The notes beneath the pieces are model-generated. The model was given only the letters and a program-made list of their open reading frames with translations. It made no database searches and was not told the DNA's origin. Shown piece by piece: positions 31,851 to 39,556 of a stretch of 64,000 bases of DNA. The translations under genes were made by a program, and so were the position numbers. This DNA comes from HRBIN12 sp035762085 (lineage in GTDB: Bacteria; Actinomycetota; UBA4738; HRBIN12). The number at the start of each line of letters is the position of its first letter. Positions within the stretch are counted from its first letter, which is position 1. The stretch spans positions 14,448 to 78,447 of the forward strand of contig DASTPT010000032.1 of assembly GCA_035762085.1 (NCBI GenBank), given 5' to 3'.

Positions 31851-32615
31851 ATGCGCGTGACGGGGCGGGACCGGACCGGCCTCGCGCAGGCGCTCGTGGC
31901 ACTCCTCGTGTTCGCGACGCTCGCCGTCGCGTGCGGCGAGGACGAGCCGTCCGCAACCGTGGCCCCCGAGGATTCGGAGGCGGTGACCTTCGCGTCCGCC
32001 GACGGGGTCGAGCTCGAGGGGAGACTCTTCGGGGAAGGCTCGGTCGGCGTGGTCCTGTCCCACATGCGGCCCGCCGACCAGACATCGTGGTGGGACTTCG
32101 CGCAGGACCTCGTGGACCAGGGGTATCTCGTGCTCACGTACGATGCCCGGGGGTATTGTCCCGGCGCAGTGGCCGGGTGCTCGCAGGGGGAGCGGGACCT
32201 CGGCGAGATCTGGCGGGACGTCGTCGGCGCCGTCGACCTCGTCCGCTCGCGAGGAGCCAACCGCGTCGTGCTGATCGGAGCGAGCATGGGTGGCACGGCC
32301 TCGCTGCTCGCGGCCTCCGAGGACGGGGTGTCGGCCGATGTGGTCGTGGCCCTCTCGGCGCCGGCGTCGTTCGAGGGGATGAACCTCACGCCGGAGGTGC
32401 TCACGAAGATCACGGCGGCCAAGCTGTTCGTCGCCGGCACCGGCGACGGGTCGGCGCCGGACGACGCCCAGGCGCTCTACGCCGCCTCGCCGCCGCCCAA
32501 GCGCGTCGAGATCCTCACGACCGACGACCACGGCACCGACATCCTGGACGGGAACCAGTCGGGACGCGCTCGGAACCTGATCCTGACCTACCTGGAGCAG
32601 TACGTGGGCCGATGA
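31851..32615 (+). CDS. Alpha/beta-hydrolase lipoprotein (dienelactone-hydrolase-like)
   Basis: 254 residues. The N-terminus has a lipoprotein signal peptide ending LAVAC (Cys at about 28). The hydrolase core has the nucleophile elbow GASMGGTASLL, DARGYCPGA and a catalytic-His region TDDHGTDIL. It is probably anchored on the outer face of the membrane; the substrate is unknown. ATG 31851 follows the bS22 stop by 19 bp, and its stop overlaps the next ATG by 4 bp. Confidence 0.85.
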   Translation: MRVTGRDRTGLAQALVALLVFATLAVACGEDEPSATVAPEDSEAVTFASADGVELEGRLFGEGSVGVVLSHMRPADQTSWWDFAQDLVDQGYLVLTYDARGYCPGAVAGCSQGERDLGEIWRDVVGAVDLVRSRGANRVVLIGASMGGTASLLAASEDGVSADVVVALSAPASFEGMNLTPEVLTKITAAKLFVAGTGDGSAPDDAQALYAASPPPKRVEILTTDDHGTDILDGNQSGRARNLILTYLEQYVGR

Positions 32616-33400
32616 GCCGGACGATCGTCTTCCTCACCGACTACGGGCTGGCCGACGGCTTCGTCGGCGTCTGCCACGGCGTGATCGCCCGGATCGCGCC
32701 CGACGCCCGGGTGATCGACCTCGCGCACCAGGTCGTCCGCCAGGACGTGCTGGGCGGCGCGATCGCGCTCGCGCGCTCGACGCGGTTCATGCCCGACGAC
32801 GCCGTCTACCTGGCCGTCGTCGATCCCGGCGTCGGGTCCGAACGCCGGCCGATCGCCGTCGAGACGCGAGCCGGCGCCGCCCTCGTCGGCCCCGACAACG
32901 GGTTGCTCTCGATGACGTGGGCCGAGCTCGGGGGCGCGGAGCGAGCCGTCGAGGTCTCGGCACCCGAGGTGCTCCTGCACCCGGTGTCGAGGACATTCCA
33001 CGGTCGCGACGTGTTCGCGCCCGCCGCCGCACATCTGGCCGCCGGGCTCGGGCTCGAGGATCTGGGACCGCCCGTCGCACTCGATCGGCTCCACGTCGTG
33101 GACCTGCCGGCGCCGATGGTCACGCCTGGCTCGGTCGGGGCCCGGGTGGTGGCCGTGGACGGGTTCGGCAACGTGCAGCTGAACGCCACCGCGGCCGAGC
33201 TCGAGGCCGGCGGCCTCGGCCCGACGCTCGCGATCGGGGCGCGCGACGTTCCGAGGGTCGCCACGTTCGCCGAGGTCCCGTTCGGGGCGTGCGGCGCGAT
33301 CGTGGACTCAGAGGGGTTCGTCGCGCTCGTGGTGAACCACGGCAGCGCGGCGCAGCTGCTCGGCCTGTCGGTGGGGGACACGGTCGTCCTCGCGGGCTGA
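32612..33400 (+). CDS. SAM hydrolase/SAM-dependent halogenase family (DUF62, S-adenosyl-L-methionine hydroxide adenosyltransferase)
   Basis: 262 residues. TDYGLADGFVGVCHGVI, VDPGVGSERRPI, VGPDNGLLS, FHGRDVFAPAAAHLA and VDGFGNVQLN are the family's SAM-binding and catalytic blocks. Most housekeeping members hydrolyse SAM to adenosine and methionine using the conserved Asp/Arg/His triad; only a few are halogenases, and this sequence lacks the long fluorinase-type insertion. ATG 32612 overlaps the hydrolase stop by 4 bp. Confidence 0.9.
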   Translation: MSRTIVFLTDYGLADGFVGVCHGVIARIAPDARVIDLAHQVVRQDVLGGAIALARSTRFMPDDAVYLAVVDPGVGSERRPIAVETRAGAALVGPDNGLLSMTWAELGGAERAVEVSAPEVLLHPVSRTFHGRDVFAPAAAHLAAGLGLEDLGPPVALDRLHVVDLPAPMVTPGSVGARVVAVDGFGNVQLNATAAELEAGGLGPTLAIGARDVPRVATFAEVPFGACGAIVDSEGFVALVVNHGSAAQLLGLSVGDTVVLAG

Positions 33401-33418
33401 GTCGTCCGCTCGCCCCGC

Positions 33419-33568
33419 CTAGGGCGTCGCCGAGACCGGGGGAAAGGGCGTCCCCGGGATCGGACCGTCGTACGGGATGTCGGGTCCGCCCATCGTGAAC
33501 TGCGCGATCGCCGCGATCGCCAGCAGGGAGACAAGCACGATCAGCGTTATCTTCGTGAACGGGCGCAC
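33419..33568 (-). CDS. Small single-pass membrane or secreted protein (49 residues)
   Basis: GTG 33568 to TAG 33419. The product has a basic N-terminus (MRPFTKIT), a hydrophobic helix (LIVLVSLLAIAAIAQF, about 9-24) and a proline/glycine-rich tail (GGPDIPYDGPIPGTPFPP). TAGCCT lies 6 bp before the GTG, the same leaderless arrangement as bigger genes nearby, which supports expression. Family not recognised. It may be a membrane peptide or an N-terminally anchored extracytoplasmic tail. Confidence 0.6.
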   Translation of the reverse strand: MRPFTKITLIVLVSLLAIAAIAQFTMGGPDIPYDGPIPGTPFPPVSATP

Positions 33569-33574
33569 GGCCCG

Positions 33575-33580
33575 AGGCTA
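33575..33580 (-). promoter_or_regulatory. -10 element (TAGCCT) of the 49-residue membrane protein
   Basis: TAGCCT on the minus strand ends 6 bp before GTG 33568, inside the gap after the S55-like protease gene. Confidence 0.5.
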
Positions 33581-33604
33581 GCAGGCCCGACACGTCGCCC
33601 GGAC

Positions 33605-33638
33605 GTCGAAGGGGGCCGGAGATCCCGGCCCCCTCGAC
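33605..33638 (-). terminator. Strong GC hairpin after the S55-like protease gene
   Basis: AGGGGGCCGG (33610-33619), loop AGATC, CCGGCCCCCT (33625-33634), flanked by GTCG/CGAC with one bulged A: a 14-bp stem. It lies 18 bp past the protease stop codon. There is no T-tract, so termination would be of the hairpin-only kind. Confidence 0.55.
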
Positions 33639-33656
33639 CTTGCGGCGAGTGGTTGG

Positions 33657-35408
33657 CTACCACCTCGTGCGCACGTAGAAGCGATCCTTCCCACTCACGA
33701 CGAACTCCTGCGGCAGACGCTGGGTCGGCCTGATCCCCGAGATCACCAGGTCGTTCACGTGCTCCTTCGCCATGAGGAGCTCGAGCAGGTCGTCGAAGGA
33801 CTCGGCGTCCCAGTACCGGGTCCGGTCGCGACCGCCGCGCATCTTGATCTCGATGTTCCTGTCCGGCCGCTTCGGGACGGTGAGGGTGGCCGTCACGACC
33901 TCGTCGTCGCCCTCGAGCATCTCGAAGGTGACCTGGATCGTGACGGTGTCACCCGGCCGCGCCCGCACGACGTTCGTCTCCTTCGGCGTCGGGAACGAGG
34001 TACTCGAGAGCAGCACCTGGCCGATCGTGCCCTCCAGCCGGTCCTTCGTCACCCAGCCGGTGGTGGACACGCCGTCGAACGTGACGTCCTCGAACTCGTT
34101 GAACGTCAGGGCGTCGATCGTCCTGATGAGCGGCCACATCGACTCGGTCACGTCCCACTGGGAGGACGCCATGGAGGTGTCCGAGACCGAGAACGGTCCG
34201 GCCGCCGTGTGCCCGGTGAGGGTCCAATCGAGCTCCGAGGTTCCGCCGCCGTAGTGCCCGAACGTCGCGGCGAAGTTCGCCCACAGGTGCGCCCAGACGA
34301 TCTCCTCGAGCCACCAGCCCCAGGTGTGGATCGCCTGCGTCTCGCCGAGCCTCGACGTTCCCTCGTCCAGGTTGTCGAGGTCGCTCGTGACGGGGACCGA
34401 CGGCGGCTCCAGCCCGACCGCACCGACGATGCCGGCGAACCGGTCCTGGACGATGGTGCCCCGCGGCTCGGTCAGGAGCGCGAAACGGGATCCCGGCCAC
34501 CCGAGCGGCTTGAGCACCATCAACCCCTCCGCGCCCGAGAGTCCAAGCGAGATGTCGCCCGGCGCGTCGTAGAAGAACGGGTGCCCGAAGGCCGCGACGT
34601 AGTCGTCGCAGGTGAAGGTCGCGGTGCCGGTCGCGTAGTACGAGGCGTCGCCGTACGCGATCGCGGCGCCGAGCGGCTCACCCGGCGCGAACTGCGTCGG
34701 CACGACGCCGACGGCCGTCGTGCTGGCCGAGGCCGCCCGGTAGACGCGGAAGTTCTCGCCGCGCTCGTCCAGACGGGCCTGCAGCTCTCCCGCCTGCCGG
34801 CGAGACAGACCGGAGACGGCGAGCGGCGTCGGCAACTGCTGGAACGTGCCGGTCACGCTGGACACCGGCTCCCCCTGGATCCGCGCCATCGCCCGACGGA
34901 TCGCGTCGGTCGGGACGATCGTCTGCTTCGGCGTCGCCGGCGGCTGGGCCGCATCCATGATCTCGAGCATCGCCTCGGCCGGCGTGAGCACGCCGAAGGT
35001 CGGGTCGTCGTAGAAGGCACCGGATACCGCGCCGGCCAGTTCACCCCCGACGTAGGCGGGCGAGCCCGACATCCCGAAGAAGACGCCGCCGGTCTCGTCG
35101 AGGAACTCCTGCGGTCCGGTGATGTGGATCACGATCGCGTCGAGCCCGAGCATCCAGCCGTCGGGGATCGTGCCGACGACCTCGTACGTGAACGGCTCGG
35201 GCGTCGTCCCCGTGAGCGCGGTCACCCCGTCGCCGATCGTGCCGGGCAGGAGGTCCTCCTGCGCGATCACGGGCGGGAGGTTCGCCGGGTCGCACGCCAC
35301 CTGAGCCGGCGCCGGGCCGGCCGCGAGCACGGTCGAAAGGAGCAGGACAGACGTGACGCCGGCCAGGGCTCCCAGCCGGCGTCGTTGGGCGGAGCGTGGT
35401 ACGGACAT
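33657..35408 (-). CDS. Secreted SpoIVB-like (S55 family) serine peptidase
   Basis: 583 residues with a signal peptide (LGALAGVTSVLLLSTVLAAGPAPAQ). The mature N-terminus contains GMSGSPAYVGGELAGAVSGAF at about 112-132, the S55 active-site signature of SpoIVB. The rest (FTCDDYVAAFGHPFFYDAP..., repeated DxxT beta regions) is beta-rich with no domain I can name. SpoIVB itself triggers sigma-K in Bacillus sporulation; here only the peptidase family is supported. ATG 35408 has GAGGGGGG upstream. The ORF is open further upstream, but that part overlaps an unrelated gene. Confidence 0.75.
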   Translation of the reverse strand: MSVPRSAQRRRLGALAGVTSVLLLSTVLAAGPAPAQVACDPANLPPVIAQEDLLPGTIGDGVTALTGTTPEPFTYEVVGTIPDGWMLGLDAIVIHITGPQEFLDETGGVFFGMSGSPAYVGGELAGAVSGAFYDDPTFGVLTPAEAMLEIMDAAQPPATPKQTIVPTDAIRRAMARIQGEPVSSVTGTFQQLPTPLAVSGLSRRQAGELQARLDERGENFRVYRAASASTTAVGVVPTQFAPGEPLGAAIAYGDASYYATGTATFTCDDYVAAFGHPFFYDAPGDISLGLSGAEGLMVLKPLGWPGSRFALLTEPRGTIVQDRFAGIVGAVGLEPPSVPVTSDLDNLDEGTSRLGETQAIHTWGWWLEEIVWAHLWANFAATFGHYGGGTSELDWTLTGHTAAGPFSVSDTSMASSQWDVTESMWPLIRTIDALTFNEFEDVTFDGVSTTGWVTKDRLEGTIGQVLLSSTSFPTPKETNVVRARPGDTVTIQVTFEMLEGDDEVVTATLTVPKRPDRNIEIKMRGGRDRTRYWDAESFDDLLELLMAKEHVNDLVISGIRPTQRLPQEFVVSGKDRFYVRTRW

Positions 35409-35515
35409 GACACACCCCCCTCGAGGAGAACCATCCTGTTGGACGGGCGGAAGGACCCATCCGTTCCCCCCAGCGACAAGCTTATGCCGCGGGGGACCGA
35501 GGGTGTGACGCGCCG

Positions 35516-36319
35516 TCAGCCGCGCAGGGCGAGGTTCGACTCGCAGAAGGCCCGGTTCCGGACGAGCGCCGCGCGGAGCGCGCCCTCGTCGTCGCCGTAC
35601 CGGCGCAGGTCGAGCTCCAGAGAGACCGTGCCACGGAACCCATCGAGTCGCAGGGAGTCGAGGAAGCGGTCGAGCTCGAGCACGCCCTCCTCCACCGGCA
35701 GGTGCGAGTCCCATCCCTTCCCCGCATTGTTCGACAGGTGGACGTGCCGGAGGCGGGGCGCGAGCTTGGCGGCGGCGTCGACCGGGTCCAGCCATGAGAC
35801 GGCCGCGTGGCTCGTGTCCAGGACGACGTCGGGGAAGTTCGCGAGGTCCTCCAACGACCGCGACGCGTGCGGCGACGCGAGCGTGCGACCGCGGACGCGC
35901 ACCGGGAACATGTTCTCGACCGCGACCGTGACGTCGGTCGTGCGCTCCAGCTCGGGGAGCTCCTCGTCCAGCCATCGCCGGTAGCCGGTCTGCCAGCGGA
36001 AGGCCGGGTGTACCACCACGAGCGGGGCGCCGATCTCCTCGGCCACCTGCGCCGCGCGGAGGATCTTGCCCGTGGGTTCGGTGCCCCAGACGGTCCTGGT
36101 GACCAGCAGGAAGGGCGCGTGGATCGCGTCGATCCGCATGCCGTATTCCTCGGCGAGCTCGAGGATCGTGTCCGGCTCTTGGGTCGCGGGGTCCTTCGTC
36201 ACCATGATCTCGATGCCGGTGAATCCCGCCTGGGCGAAGAGCGCGAAGGTCGAGCGGAGCGACCGTGACAGGACCGACGCGGTCGAGCACGCGAGGCGCG
36301 GACCGGCGGCATCGGTCAT
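35516..36319 (-). CDS. Sugar phosphate isomerase/epimerase family (AP endonuclease 2 fold)
   Basis: A 267-residue TIM-barrel protein. ALFAQAGFTGIEIMVT, IHAPFLL, LVVHPAF, VAVENMFP, DVVLDTSHAA and RHVHLSNN..WDSHLPVEEGVLEL carry the expected metal-binding Glu/His/Asp residues. Substrate unknown; members isomerise ketoses or act in inositol catabolism. TACGAT ends 6 bp before ATG 36319, so it is transcribed divergently from the 7-TM gene with a 56 bp spacer. Confidence 0.85.
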   Translation of the reverse strand: MTDAAGPRLACSTASVLSRSLRSTFALFAQAGFTGIEIMVTKDPATQEPDTILELAEEYGMRIDAIHAPFLLVTRTVWGTEPTGKILRAAQVAEEIGAPLVVVHPAFRWQTGYRRWLDEELPELERTTDVTVAVENMFPVRVRGRTLASPHASRSLEDLANFPDVVLDTSHAAVSWLDPVDAAAKLAPRLRHVHLSNNAGKGWDSHLPVEEGVLELDRFLDSLRLDGFRGTVSLELDLRRYGDDEGALRAALVRNRAFCESNLALRG

Positions 36320-36325
36320 GGGGCC

Positions 36326-36368
36326 ATCGTACCGGCCGGGCGATCGCGGTCCGGAGGCGGGCTATGCT
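36326..36368. promoter_or_regulatory. Divergent -10 elements for the isomerase and the membrane protein
   Basis: On the minus strand TACGAT (36331 to 36326) ends 6 bp before ATG 36319. On the plus strand TATGCT (36363-36368) ends 7 bp before ATG 36376. Both genes therefore look leaderless. Confidence 0.6.
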
Positions 36369-36375
36369 CGGCGGC

Positions 36376-37086
36376 ATGTGGGTCGTCCCGCTCGCGGCGT
36401 CGATCGTCGCGCTCGGGTTCGCAGGCCTCCTCGGCCGGCGTTCGCTGGGGCGCCTGCGCCCGGCGGAGCTCCTGTGGGCGCTGGCCCTGCTGATGTACGC
36501 GGCCGCCTCGTTCGCGCTGTTCCTCGGCGTGCTCGATGGGTGGGGCTCGGCCGAGTACCGCGTCTACTGGCTGTTCGGCGCCGTGCTGAACGTGCCGTAC
36601 CTGGCGGCCGGGGAGCTCCTGCTGCTCGTCCGGGACCGGCGGGTGTGGATCCCGGCCCTCGTGCTGCTGGTGTTCGCGACCGCGTTCGCGGTGGCGCGGA
36701 TCCGGACGGCGCCGCTAGACGCCGCGGCGCTCGCCGCCGACCTGCCGAGGGGCGCCGACGCGTGGAGCGCGGACGCCATGGCGCTCGACCTGGCGCGCCT
36801 CTACGCGTTCCCGACGTACGCGTTCCTCGTCGGGGGGACGCTCTGGTCGGCCTGGCGGATGCGCAGGCGCCCGGATCTGCGCGATCGGTTCCTCGGCACG
36901 CTGGCGATCGCGATCGGCGCCACGGCCGTGGCGGCCGGCTCGGCGTTCGCCGCGAGCGGCAACGTCGCGGGGTTCTCGGTCACGCTCGCGGCGGGGATCA
37001 CGATCATGTTCTGGGGGTTCCTGCGTGCCACGGGTCGCAGCGCCGCGTCGGATGCGCGTCCCGTGCCCGTCGACCGCCCGGCGTAG
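36376..37086 (+). CDS. Polytopic membrane protein, function unknown
   Basis: 236 residues with about seven hydrophobic segments (MWVVPLAASIVALGFAGLL; LWALALLMYAAASFALFLGV; YWLFGAVLNVPYLAAGELLLLV; WIPALVLLVFATAFAVARI; YAFPTYAFLVGGTLWSAW; FLGTLAIAIGATAVAAGSAFAA; FSVTLAAGITIMFWGFL). Conserved polar residues lie in the loops, and the C-terminus is short and cytoplasmic. No family recognised. It converges with the anti-sigma gene. Confidence 0.7.
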   Translation: MWVVPLAASIVALGFAGLLGRRSLGRLRPAELLWALALLMYAAASFALFLGVLDGWGSAEYRVYWLFGAVLNVPYLAAGELLLLVRDRRVWIPALVLLVFATAFAVARIRTAPLDAAALAADLPRGADAWSADAMALDLARLYAFPTYAFLVGGTLWSAWRMRRRPDLRDRFLGTLAIAIGATAVAAGSAFAASGNVAGFSVTLAAGITIMFWGFLRATGRSAASDARPVPVDRPA

Positions 37087-37104
37087 GCCGGACGAGGTGG
37101 GGCC

Positions 37105-37833
37105 TCAGATCCTGGCCCGCCAGGTGTGCCCGTCGCCGAGCGTGGGGTCCTCGGGCTCGACCCCGAGGGGCTCCTCGGTGATGAGGATCTCGTCGTACCG
37201 GATCGGGTCGACGGTCAGGCGCAGCAGGACGACGCCCGCCTCCGGGACGAACGGCTCGCCGACGGGTTCGAACGTGCCGGCGCTGCCGAGCCACAGCTGG
37301 AACGCGTTGCCCTCGGCGGGCTCGGGGACCTCGTCCCCGTACAGGTACATGTGCTCGCGCCCGGGCCCCGAGACCTCGACCAGTTGGCCGACGGTCCCGG
37401 AGGACGAGGCCTGGAGCGCGACCGGGTCGGCTCCGGGCTGTCGCATCGCGTTCAGCACCTCGAGGGCCGTGCCGCGCTCGGCCTCGGCCCGGGTGGCGCG
37501 GCTGCCGAGCGATAGCGAGAACCCCGCCATCCCCAGGAGCGCCGCGACGCTCGCGACGACGGCGACCATCCCGACGCCTCGTCGCCGGCGGACCGGCACA
37601 TCGTCGAGCCCGCGGCGGATCCGCGTGAGCACCAGGTCCGGGGGATCGGCGGCGGCGGCGAGACCGAGGTCGCCGGTGAGGTCTCGGAAGTCCGCGAGCG
37701 CGGCCCGGCATGTGAGGCACCAGGGGACGTGATCGGACAGGAGTCGGTCGGCCTCGTCGGCGTCGGGCCCCTCGAGGGCGATCAGCGCGTAGCCCGCGAG
37801 GAGCTCGAGGTTCCGATCGTGCTCGTCCGTCAC
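37105..37833 (-). CDS. Anti-sigma factor with zinc-binding ZAS motif (RskA-like)
   Basis: 242 residues. The cytoplasmic N-terminus has a zinc anti-sigma motif H-X3-C-X2-C in DHVPWCLTCR (about 32-41). One TM helix follows at about 88-108 (VGMVAVVASVAALLGMAGFSLSL). The external domain (GTVGQLVEVSGPG...FQLWLGSAGTFEPVG) resembles the RskA/anti-sigma-K fold. GTG 37833 overlaps the sigma factor stop by 4 bp, the classic coupled pair. It would hold the sigma until a signal triggers release, by proteolysis in known cases. Confidence 0.87.
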   Translation of the reverse strand: MTDEHDRNLELLAGYALIALEGPDADEADRLLSDHVPWCLTCRAALADFRDLTGDLGLAAAADPPDLVLTRIRRGLDDVPVRRRRGVGMVAVVASVAALLGMAGFSLSLGSRATRAEAERGTALEVLNAMRQPGADPVALQASSSGTVGQLVEVSGPGREHMYLYGDEVPEPAEGNAFQLWLGSAGTFEPVGEPFVPEAGVVLLRLTVDPIRYDEILITEEPLGVEPEDPTLGDGHTWRARI

Positions 37834-38402
37834 CCCTCGTCCTCCCGTTCGAGCGCCCGCCGCAGCTTCCGCATGGCCGCGAGGGTCCTGGTCTTCACCG
37901 TCCCGAGCGGGATGCCGAGCTCCTCGGCGATCGCCGCCTGGGTCGAGCCCCCGAAGTACGCCAGCTCGAGCACCTGTCGCTGTTCGGGCGGCAGGGTCCG
38001 GAGCGCCTCGAGGACCTCCTTGCGTCGCAGGTCGAGATCGGCCTCGCGCACGACGCCCTCCGCTACATCTTCGCCGACGACGGGCTCGAGGTTCGAGGCG
38101 CGCTCGGTCCGTTTGCGGAGCCGGTCCTCGCGCCGCACGGTGTCGACCGCTCGATGGTGGACGAGCGAGAGGAAGAAGGACCGGAACGTCCCCCGCGAGG
38201 GATCGTAGGCCTCGGGCGCCCGCCACAGGGCCAGGAACGCGTCCTGGACGACCTCCTGGGCCAGCGCCTCCTGGGCGGTCACGCGCCTGGCCAGGCCGTA
38301 CGCGGCGCCCGCGTACCGCCGGAACAGCTCCTCGAACGCTCCGCGGTCGCCCGCGGAGACGCGCCGGTGGAGCTCCAGGTCGACCCGGTCCCCGTCCTGC
38401 AC
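37830..38402 (-). CDS. ECF sigma factor (SigK-like)
   Basis: 190 residues. Region 2 shows FEELFRRYAGAAYGLARRV and EVVQDAFLALWRAPEAYDPSRGTFRSFFLSLVHHRAVD; region 4 shows LRTLPPEQRQVLELAYFGGSTQAAIAEELGIPLGTVKTRTLAAMRKLRRAL. The sequence order is sigma then anti-sigma, as in SigK/RskA. The start is GTG 38402, about 40 bp from the divergent glutaredoxin-like gene. Target promoters are not deducible; a thiol or redox role is suggested only by the divergent neighbour. Confidence 0.9.
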   Translation of the reverse strand: MQDGDRVDLELHRRVSAGDRGAFEELFRRYAGAAYGLARRVTAQEALAQEVVQDAFLALWRAPEAYDPSRGTFRSFFLSLVHHRAVDTVRREDRLRKRTERASNLEPVVGEDVAEGVVREADLDLRRKEVLEALRTLPPEQRQVLELAYFGGSTQAAIAEELGIPLGTVKTRTLAAMRKLRRALEREDEG

Positions 38403-38440
38403 GCACCCGTTGTAACAGACGCCGCTACGATGGCCGCCCG

Positions 38441-38677
38441 ATGGTCTCCGTCGTGCTCTACTCCAGGCCGGGCTGCGGGCTGTGCGACGAGGCCCGAGCG
38501 GTGATCCTGGCCGAGCGAGAGCGGACGGCGTTCGCCTTCGACGAGGTCGACATCTCGGGCGACGACGCCCTCGAGCTGGAGTATGGGATCCGGATCCCGG
38601 TCGTCGTGCTGGACGGCTCGGAGGCCTTCGAGATCCGCGTCGAGCCACGGGCGTTCGCCGCCGCGGTCCGAGGCTGA
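38441..38677 (+). CDS. Glutaredoxin-like thiol-disulfide protein (DUF836 type)
   Basis: A 78-residue thioredoxin fold. The redox motif CGLC is at 12-15 (YSRPGCGLCDEA), followed by FDEVDISGDD and the cis-Pro region GIRIPVVVLDG. It is shorter than thioredoxin and resembles single-domain glutaredoxin/mycoredoxin-type proteins. In an organism with MshA, mycothiol is a plausible electron donor. ATG 38441 has TACGAT 9 bp before it. Divergent from the ECF sigma gene. Confidence 0.83.
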   Translation: MVSVVLYSRPGCGLCDEARAVILAERERTAFAFDEVDISGDDALELEYGIRIPVVVLDGSEAFEIRVEPRAFAAAVRG

Positions 38678-38693
38678 CCCGGACTCCGCTTGC

Positions 38694-38707
38694 GCGTTCG
38701 TGAACGC
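38694..38707. promoter_or_regulatory. Dyad in the -35 region of rex
   Basis: GCGTTC-GT-GAACGC, six-base arms with a two-base centre. It lies where the -35 of the rex promoter should be (17 bp before its -10), so a bound repressor would block it. It does not match the Rex consensus, so autoregulation is only a possibility. Confidence 0.4.
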
Positions 38708-38722
38708 CGGACGAGCACGCGC

Positions 38723-38728
38723 TAGGCT
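38723..38728 (+). promoter_or_regulatory. -10 element (TAGGCT) of rex
   Basis: TAGGCT ends 6 bp before GTG 38735, so the rex transcript would start at the start codon. Confidence 0.55.
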
Positions 38729-38734
38729 ACGGTC

Positions 38735-39418
38735 GTGAGCGACCGCCCCATCCCGGAGGCCACCGTGGGGCGTCTGCCCCTGTACCTTCGGGCGCTCGTC
38801 GAGATGGCGGAGAACGGGACCTCGACGGTCTCGTCGGAGACGCTCGCGGAGGCCACCGGCGTCAACTCGGCCAAGGTGCGCAAGGACCTGTCGCACCTGG
38901 GCTCCTACGGCACCCGGGGCGTCGGCTACGACGTCGCGTACCTGATCCACCAGGTCCGGCGCGAGCTCGGCCTGACCCAGGCCTGGCCGATCGTGATCGC
39001 CGGCATCGGGAACCTCGGCCAGGCGCTCGCGAACTACCGGGGGTTCGTCGAGCGGGGCTTCCGCACCGTCGCGCTCCTCGACAACGATCCCGCGAAGATC
39101 GGCACCTCGATCGACGGGGTGTCGATCCGATCGATCGACGACATCCAGGCGGTCGTCCGCGAGCACCAGGCGGCGATCGGGGTGATCGCCACCCCCGCGG
39201 CGGCCGCCCAGGAGGTGGCCGACGCCATGGTGGCGGCCGGGATCCACTCGATCCTGAACTTCGCGCCGGCGATCGTCTCCGTGCCGCGCGGGGTCTCGGT
39301 CCGAAAGGTCGACCTGGCGATCGAGCTGCAGATCCTCACGTACTACGAACAGCGGCAGGCGACGCTCGCGGAGGTCAAGCGGCGTGGTCGGTCGGTGGCC
39401 GACCTGGCGCAGGTCTGA
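38735..39418 (+). CDS. rex: Redox-sensing transcriptional repressor Rex
   Basis: 227 residues. The N-terminal winged helix (LPLYLRALVEMAENGTSTVSSETLAEATGVNSAKVRKDLSHLGSYGTRGVGYDVAYLI) is unmistakable Rex, followed by the NADH-sensing Rossmann domain (VIAGIGNLGQALANY) and a C-terminal swapped helix. Rex binds DNA at low NADH/NAD+ and releases when NADH rises, derepressing respiratory genes. Two Rex-like palindromes at 44.36 and 57.74 kb lie before respiratory operons of this window. It converges on the b6f-like operon with 12 bp between stops. Confidence 0.96.
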   Translation: MSDRPIPEATVGRLPLYLRALVEMAENGTSTVSSETLAEATGVNSAKVRKDLSHLGSYGTRGVGYDVAYLIHQVRRELGLTQAWPIVIAGIGNLGQALANYRGFVERGFRTVALLDNDPAKIGTSIDGVSIRSIDDIQAVVREHQAAIGVIATPAAAAQEVADAMVAAGIHSILNFAPAIVSVPRGVSVRKVDLAIELQILTYYEQRQATLAEVKRRGRSVADLAQV

Positions 39419-39430
39419 GGGCGGCGGAGC

Positions 39431-39544
39431 TCAGCGGGCGATCGTGAACCACAGCGTGATGAACACGGCGATCACCATCACGCCGAACAGGATCCACTGA
39501 ACGCTGCCCTCTTCGATGAGCGGAACGACGGTCTCGGCCAGCAC
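39431..39544 (-). CDS. Small single-pass membrane protein ending the b6f-like operon (37 residues)
   Basis: GTG 39544 to TGA 39431. The product starts MLAETVVPLIEEGSVQ and then has one strong TM helix (WILFGVMVIAVFITLWFTIA). AGGAGGA lies 8 bp before the start, the best ribosome site in the operon, so it is very probably translated. It is the last gene of the eight-gene respiratory operon. By position and size it may be a small accessory subunit like PetG/PetN of cytochrome b6f. Sequence homology is not established. Confidence 0.65.
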   Translation of the reverse strand: MLAETVVPLIEEGSVQWILFGVMVIAVFITLWFTIAR

Positions 39545-39556
39545 GTCGGTCTCCTC

